A stretch of 52,638 nt of DNA from Litoribacter populi (GTDB taxonomy: Bacteria; Bacteroidota; Bacteroidia; Cytophagales; Cyclobacteriaceae): contig NZ_VMKN01000003.1 of NCBI RefSeq assembly GCF_007483685.1, positions 1-52,638 of the forward strand. The letters run 5' to 3'. Positions 49,706 through 52,638 of this stretch are shown here, piece after piece; the stretch's first letter is position 1; each line of letters begins with the position of its first letter. Position numbers and translations under genes: made by a program. The notes beneath the pieces were generated by a model, which saw only the letters and a program-made list of their open reading frames with translations, ran no database searches and was not told the origin of the DNA.

Positions 49706-51964
49706 CTACTCTTTCAAAAACTTCTTCACCTGCCTATTGCTGCCACTGCCGACTTCAATCAAGTAAATACCAGGCCTCAAAGCCTCCAGTATTTCCTCAA
49801 TCTTTTCAATTTGGATAATTTCATCCTGGTGGAAAATCACTTTGCCGGTCATGCTTGAGATTTTAACCCAAGTTCCTTCTTGTTTGGCAAAATTCAGGTT
49901 TACCTTGCCACTTAGGTGAGGATTGGGGTAGAATTCAAAAAGTTGGGGAAGCTGTTCCTGGCTTCTTATTGCACGAACCTCACTAAAGGTGGACCTTCCG
50001 TCATAATCTATTTGCTGGATCTGATAATAAACCGAGTTGTTCCAGTGGTTTTCATAATAGGAAAAAACATACTCGCTAATGCCTTCATGATCTCCTTTGC
50101 TTTGAACCTCCCCTATGGGCACAAACTTATTGGCGCTGCCGATGGACCGTAGGATCACAAACTTCTCATTCCCAAATTCCTTAGCTACCGACCAAGTCAA
50201 TCGGGTTTCCCTGTTCTGATAACCTGCCTTGAAGTCAATCCAGGTAAGTGGAAGAATTGATAACATCCCAGTACTGCCAATGGTAAAGGTCTGGCTTTGC
50301 AGTTCATCGAAATTCAGGTTTCGTTTAGCCAAAAAGTATCCATAATCGGCACCTTGCTCATGGTTCCCCGGTGCGGCATGTGTATCACTGACGATCCTAA
50401 GGTCATCGGGATCCACCACAATCAACTCATCAGCCCTAATTTTCATGGTAAGATCGTTCATCACTGAAGGAGCTGCAAGGATCTCGTAATAACTGTTCAG
50501 CTTGTGAAGTATCGGTGTGCCATCTCTATCGCTGAAACCTGGGTTGTGATTGATCCCTGGGACTTCGACATTTTTGATATGTAGAGGTGAGTTAGTGGCT
50601 CCGGGACTTCCGAGAAGCTTCAAACTCCTCAACCCATTCACCTCCCTGTCATAAAAAGGGAAGGTAGCGTTGGCTTCATTCATGTCATAGGGAAGCCTGT
50701 TGAGGGTAAAAGAAGGTAAATTGATCCAGCTGCCGGACAGATATAGGTAGTCGGGCTTTTCTAAAATTAGCTTATGCCCCTCGAAATTGAGGTCCCCACC
50801 TATGTGGTGGAAGCTTTCAGAAATCTGCACATCATGATTAAAGCCAACTAGCCCTGCTGTTTTATCCACAGTTAGTGCATAAAGGGGTTTGCCTTTGCGA
50901 TCGATGTTTTGAGTATAGGAGCCGGTCAGGCGGTAAACGGTGTTGTTATCCAAAAGGGGACCTTCTCCATCATAATAAAAATCACCTGTAAAGCTAATTT
51001 CGTCAGTTATCGTTTTCGAGGAAGCATTTAAAAATTGAAGGCTATGATATGAAGTGATGGAGTGATTCCCAATCTGAAGTAATCCTTGGTTTCCTGATGG
51101 ACTGGAGTAAATTAGCTCGCCTTCTAGCCGAAGGTCATTGGCCAGCAAATAATTATTATTTTGAGTTATTTCGAGCTCCGCTCCTAATTCGATATAGAAT
51201 TGACCAATGGGATTGTTGTCAGACCGAAAAGCAATATTTCTGGTGCAATCAGAAATTAGTCTAGCACCATTTTTCACAATTACAAACCCTTCTCCATATG
51301 GCCCCTCATTATTTGCAGAAAAGGTTGAACATCGAATTGGAGTGACGCCTCTGTTTTCTGTTTGAATTAATTTACCTGAATTTATGGTAAACCCAATTGA
51401 TTTAAAAGGCTCTTCTAAAGTCAATGTTTTCCCTTCGCCTGGGTCAAAAACAACTGTGTAACGACTATTGGTATTAAATCCACTCCAGGCACCTCTTGTA
51501 ATTATGGTCCGACTTTCTCCCTTAAAAACAATCTTGCTCTCGACACTATTTCCAATCCAATTTTGACTGTTCCAAGTACCACCTGGCTCCCCAGGTGCTG
51601 TACCTTTGAAAGCATTTAAAGTCCCATAAACAAACAGAGACCTGCCATTTAAAGTCAGCTTTTGACCAGCGCCTGTATCTGCAAAAATGAAAACATTACC
51701 AATCTCTTCATCTTTGGCTAACCTAACAGTATGCTTATCTTCAATATAAATCTCATCCTCCCTCCCCGGCAGCCGAGTAGCAGCTCGCCACTCCTCACCA
51801 TCCCAATGCATCCAAGTATTTAAGGCATCAAAATTACCAGTCCGGGCAGACCGGAAACTATTCAGGTTTTGGGCTGGGCAATATTTTGCGTTAATTGCAA
51901 GATTAAACAGCAATACAAGGATTATCTTGTATTTTCGTTGTGAAAATAAGTCAAGCAAGCTCAT
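49706..51964 (-). CDS. Secreted T9SS cargo protein with beta-rich N-terminal domain
   Basis: 752 residues. Signal peptide 1-31. The body is long and beta-rich, with Ser/Asn/Gly-rich strands that resemble right-handed helix or G8-like extracellular domains (GNVFIFADTGAGQKLTLNGRSLFVYGTLNAF; then many strand repeats). From about 585 a fibronectin-like region contains WIDFKAGYQNRETRLTWSVAKE. The C-terminal ~75 residues are a type-A T9SS sorting domain (FEFYPNPHLSGKVNLNF, VKISSMTGKVI, LRPGIYLIEVGSGSNRQVKKFLKE). So it is exported by the type IX system to the surface or medium; adhesion or glycan binding is likely. Confidence 0.85.
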   Translation of the reverse strand: MSLLDLFSQRKYKIILVLLFNLAINAKYCPAQNLNSFRSARTGNFDALNTWMHWDGEEWRAATRLPGREDEIYIEDKHTVRLAKDEEIGNVFIFADTGAGQKLTLNGRSLFVYGTLNAFKGTAPGEPGGTWNSQNWIGNSVESKIVFKGESRTIITRGAWSGFNTNSRYTVVFDPGEGKTLTLEEPFKSIGFTINSGKLIQTENRGVTPIRCSTFSANNEGPYGEGFVIVKNGARLISDCTRNIAFRSDNNPIGQFYIELGAELEITQNNNYLLANDLRLEGELIYSSPSGNQGLLQIGNHSITSYHSLQFLNASSKTITDEISFTGDFYYDGEGPLLDNNTVYRLTGSYTQNIDRKGKPLYALTVDKTAGLVGFNHDVQISESFHHIGGDLNFEGHKLILEKPDYLYLSGSWINLPSFTLNRLPYDMNEANATFPFYDREVNGLRSLKLLGSPGATNSPLHIKNVEVPGINHNPGFSDRDGTPILHKLNSYYEILAAPSVMNDLTMKIRADELIVVDPDDLRIVSDTHAAPGNHEQGADYGYFLAKRNLNFDELQSQTFTIGSTGMLSILPLTWIDFKAGYQNRETRLTWSVAKEFGNEKFVILRSIGSANKFVPIGEVQSKGDHEGISEYVFSYYENHWNNSVYYQIQQIDYDGRSTFSEVRAIRSQEQLPQLFEFYPNPHLSGKVNLNFAKQEGTWVKISSMTGKVIFHQDEIIQIEKIEEILEALRPGIYLIEVGSGSNRQVKKFLKE

Positions 51965-51970
51965 ATAAGT

Positions 51971-52638
51971 GTGAAAAAGGTCAGGGAAAAAAGTACGCTA
52001 CACGGTAATCAAAAAGCTATTCCAGCAAATGGAAAAAAGTATGTACAAGATAACCAAAAATCTATTCTTAATGCAATAGTTCTAATATTTTTTTTCACCC
52101 TAACCCCCTTAATATCAGCCGCCCAGACCCAACGTTATCAAATCAGCCTACTGACCTGCGATCCGGGTGAGGAGCTGTACAGCTCCTTTGGCCATAGCGC
52201 CCTGAGGGTACTGGATATGGAGACCGGCAAGGACCTGGTATTCAACTGGGGCACCTTTGATTTTGACGATCCTAACTTCTACATCAAATTCGCACAAGGC
52301 CGATTGGATTATTTTCTTAGCCTGAGCACCTTTGAACAGTTTCTTTACCATTATCGGTATTTCGAGCGGGGTGTTCGCGAACAGGTATTGGACCTTTCCC
52401 CCGAGCAAGTTGAAAGGACGGTGGCATTGCTGAATGAGAACGCGAAACCTGAAAATGTTTATTACCGCTATGATTTCTTCTATGACAACTGTTCGACCAG
52501 GATCAGGGATATCATGGAGGCTGTCTTGGGCAGGAATCTGGATTGGAATGATCCTGTGAGCTATGAGCCTAAAACGTTCAGAGACCTCATTTTTGAATAC
52601 GTTTATCGTTTACCTTGGGCGGATTTTGGGATTGACTT
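51971..52638 (+). CDS. DUF4105 (Lnb N-terminal-like) membrane-associated protein, 3' truncated
   Basis: Open to the right edge; 222 codons visible. The only in-frame candidate start is the GTG at 51971, giving a 40-residue polar leader before the hydrophobic signal (ILNAIVLIFFFTLTPLISAAQT). Family sequence follows: LLTCDPGEELYSSFGHSALRV, FNWGTFDFDDPNFYIKFAQGRLDYFLS and YDFFYDNCSTRIRD, where the Cys and His suit a papain-like fold (in GLPGLI/Lnb relatives). The GTG lies only 6 bases from the divergent gene, which is odd; an upstream mis-start or frameshift is possible. Function: probable periplasmic or membrane hydrolase, unknown substrate. Confidence 0.8.
   Translation, partial: MKKVREKSTLHGNQKAIPANGKKYVQDNQKSILNAIVLIFFFTLTPLISAAQTQRYQISLLTCDPGEELYSSFGHSALRVLDMETGKDLVFNWGTFDFDDPNFYIKFAQGRLDYFLSLSTFEQFLYHYRYFERGVREQVLDLSPEQVERTVALLNENAKPENVYYRYDFFYDNCSTRIRDIMEAVLGRNLDWNDPVSYEPKTFRDLIFEYVYRLPWADFGID

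Overview
The window looks like a chromosomal piece of a marine or soil Bacteroidota, most likely order Cytophagales and near Cyclobacteriaceae. I infer this from a SusC/SusD pair, a type IX secretion C-terminal domain, promoters of the TANNTTTG (-7) type, a PafA-type phosphatase, DUF4105 and DUF2490 proteins, and S16 with a long acidic tail. This is inference from family content; no rRNA or marker phylogeny was available.

Layout. Positions 1-6004 are core: a methyltransferase-like membrane protein fragment, a small membrane protein, an outer-membrane barrel, gltX, and the rpsP-rimM-trmD-rplS operon, all in the minus direction from 737 on, followed by tRNA-Arg(CCT) on plus. Positions 6074-29175 are one carbohydrate-utilisation locus. 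A plus-strand GntR/UTRA regulator (28441-29175) faces a minus-strand run of 16 genes: susC, susD and a SusE-position lipoprotein; then, after a terminator and a second promoter region, a ROK sugar kinase, a phosphomannose-isomerase-like protein, a sugar porter, a GH92 enzyme with an N-terminal discoidin-like domain, two paralogous uncharacterised lipoproteins flanking a sialate-O-acetylesterase-like enzyme, a mutarotase-fold protein, and a complete set for non-phosphorylating oxidation of a deoxy sugar: sugar dehydrogenase, lactonase, sugar-acid dehydratase, 2-keto-3-deoxy acid dehydrogenase and diketo-acid hydrolase. The kinase and isomerase can take mannose to fructose-6-phosphate, while the oxidative branch should yield pyruvate plus lactate from L-fucose or a related sugar. 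The likely substrate is therefore an acetylated glycan with mannose and a 6-deoxy sugar. The locus is visibly more AT-rich than its flanks.

Positions 29274-52638 are mixed: PafA-type alkaline phosphatase, a cation-chloride-cotransporter-like permease with a problematic start, a DUF1080 lipoprotein, a universal stress protein, an HD hydrolase, a SoxB/5'-nucleotidase-like protein that has lost its first metal motif, an ATPase of unknown role, a six-hairpin glycosidase, DUF2490, an MFS carrier, an S9 peptidase, a sterol-desaturase-family oxygenase, a CHRD lipoprotein, a small membrane protein followed by an attC-like structured element, a T9SS cargo protein and the start of a DUF4105 protein.

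The most unusual signals are: (1) more than ten short intergenic arrays with different sequences that all keep a strict 7-base period, often starting at or inside stop codons, and nearly absent from the sugar locus; (2) an identical 13-bp site upstream of both transcription units of the sugar locus, with a related site at the regulator's own promoter; (3) the duplicated uncharacterised lipoproteins as candidate new glycosidases; (4) the attC-like element after a lone small gene.
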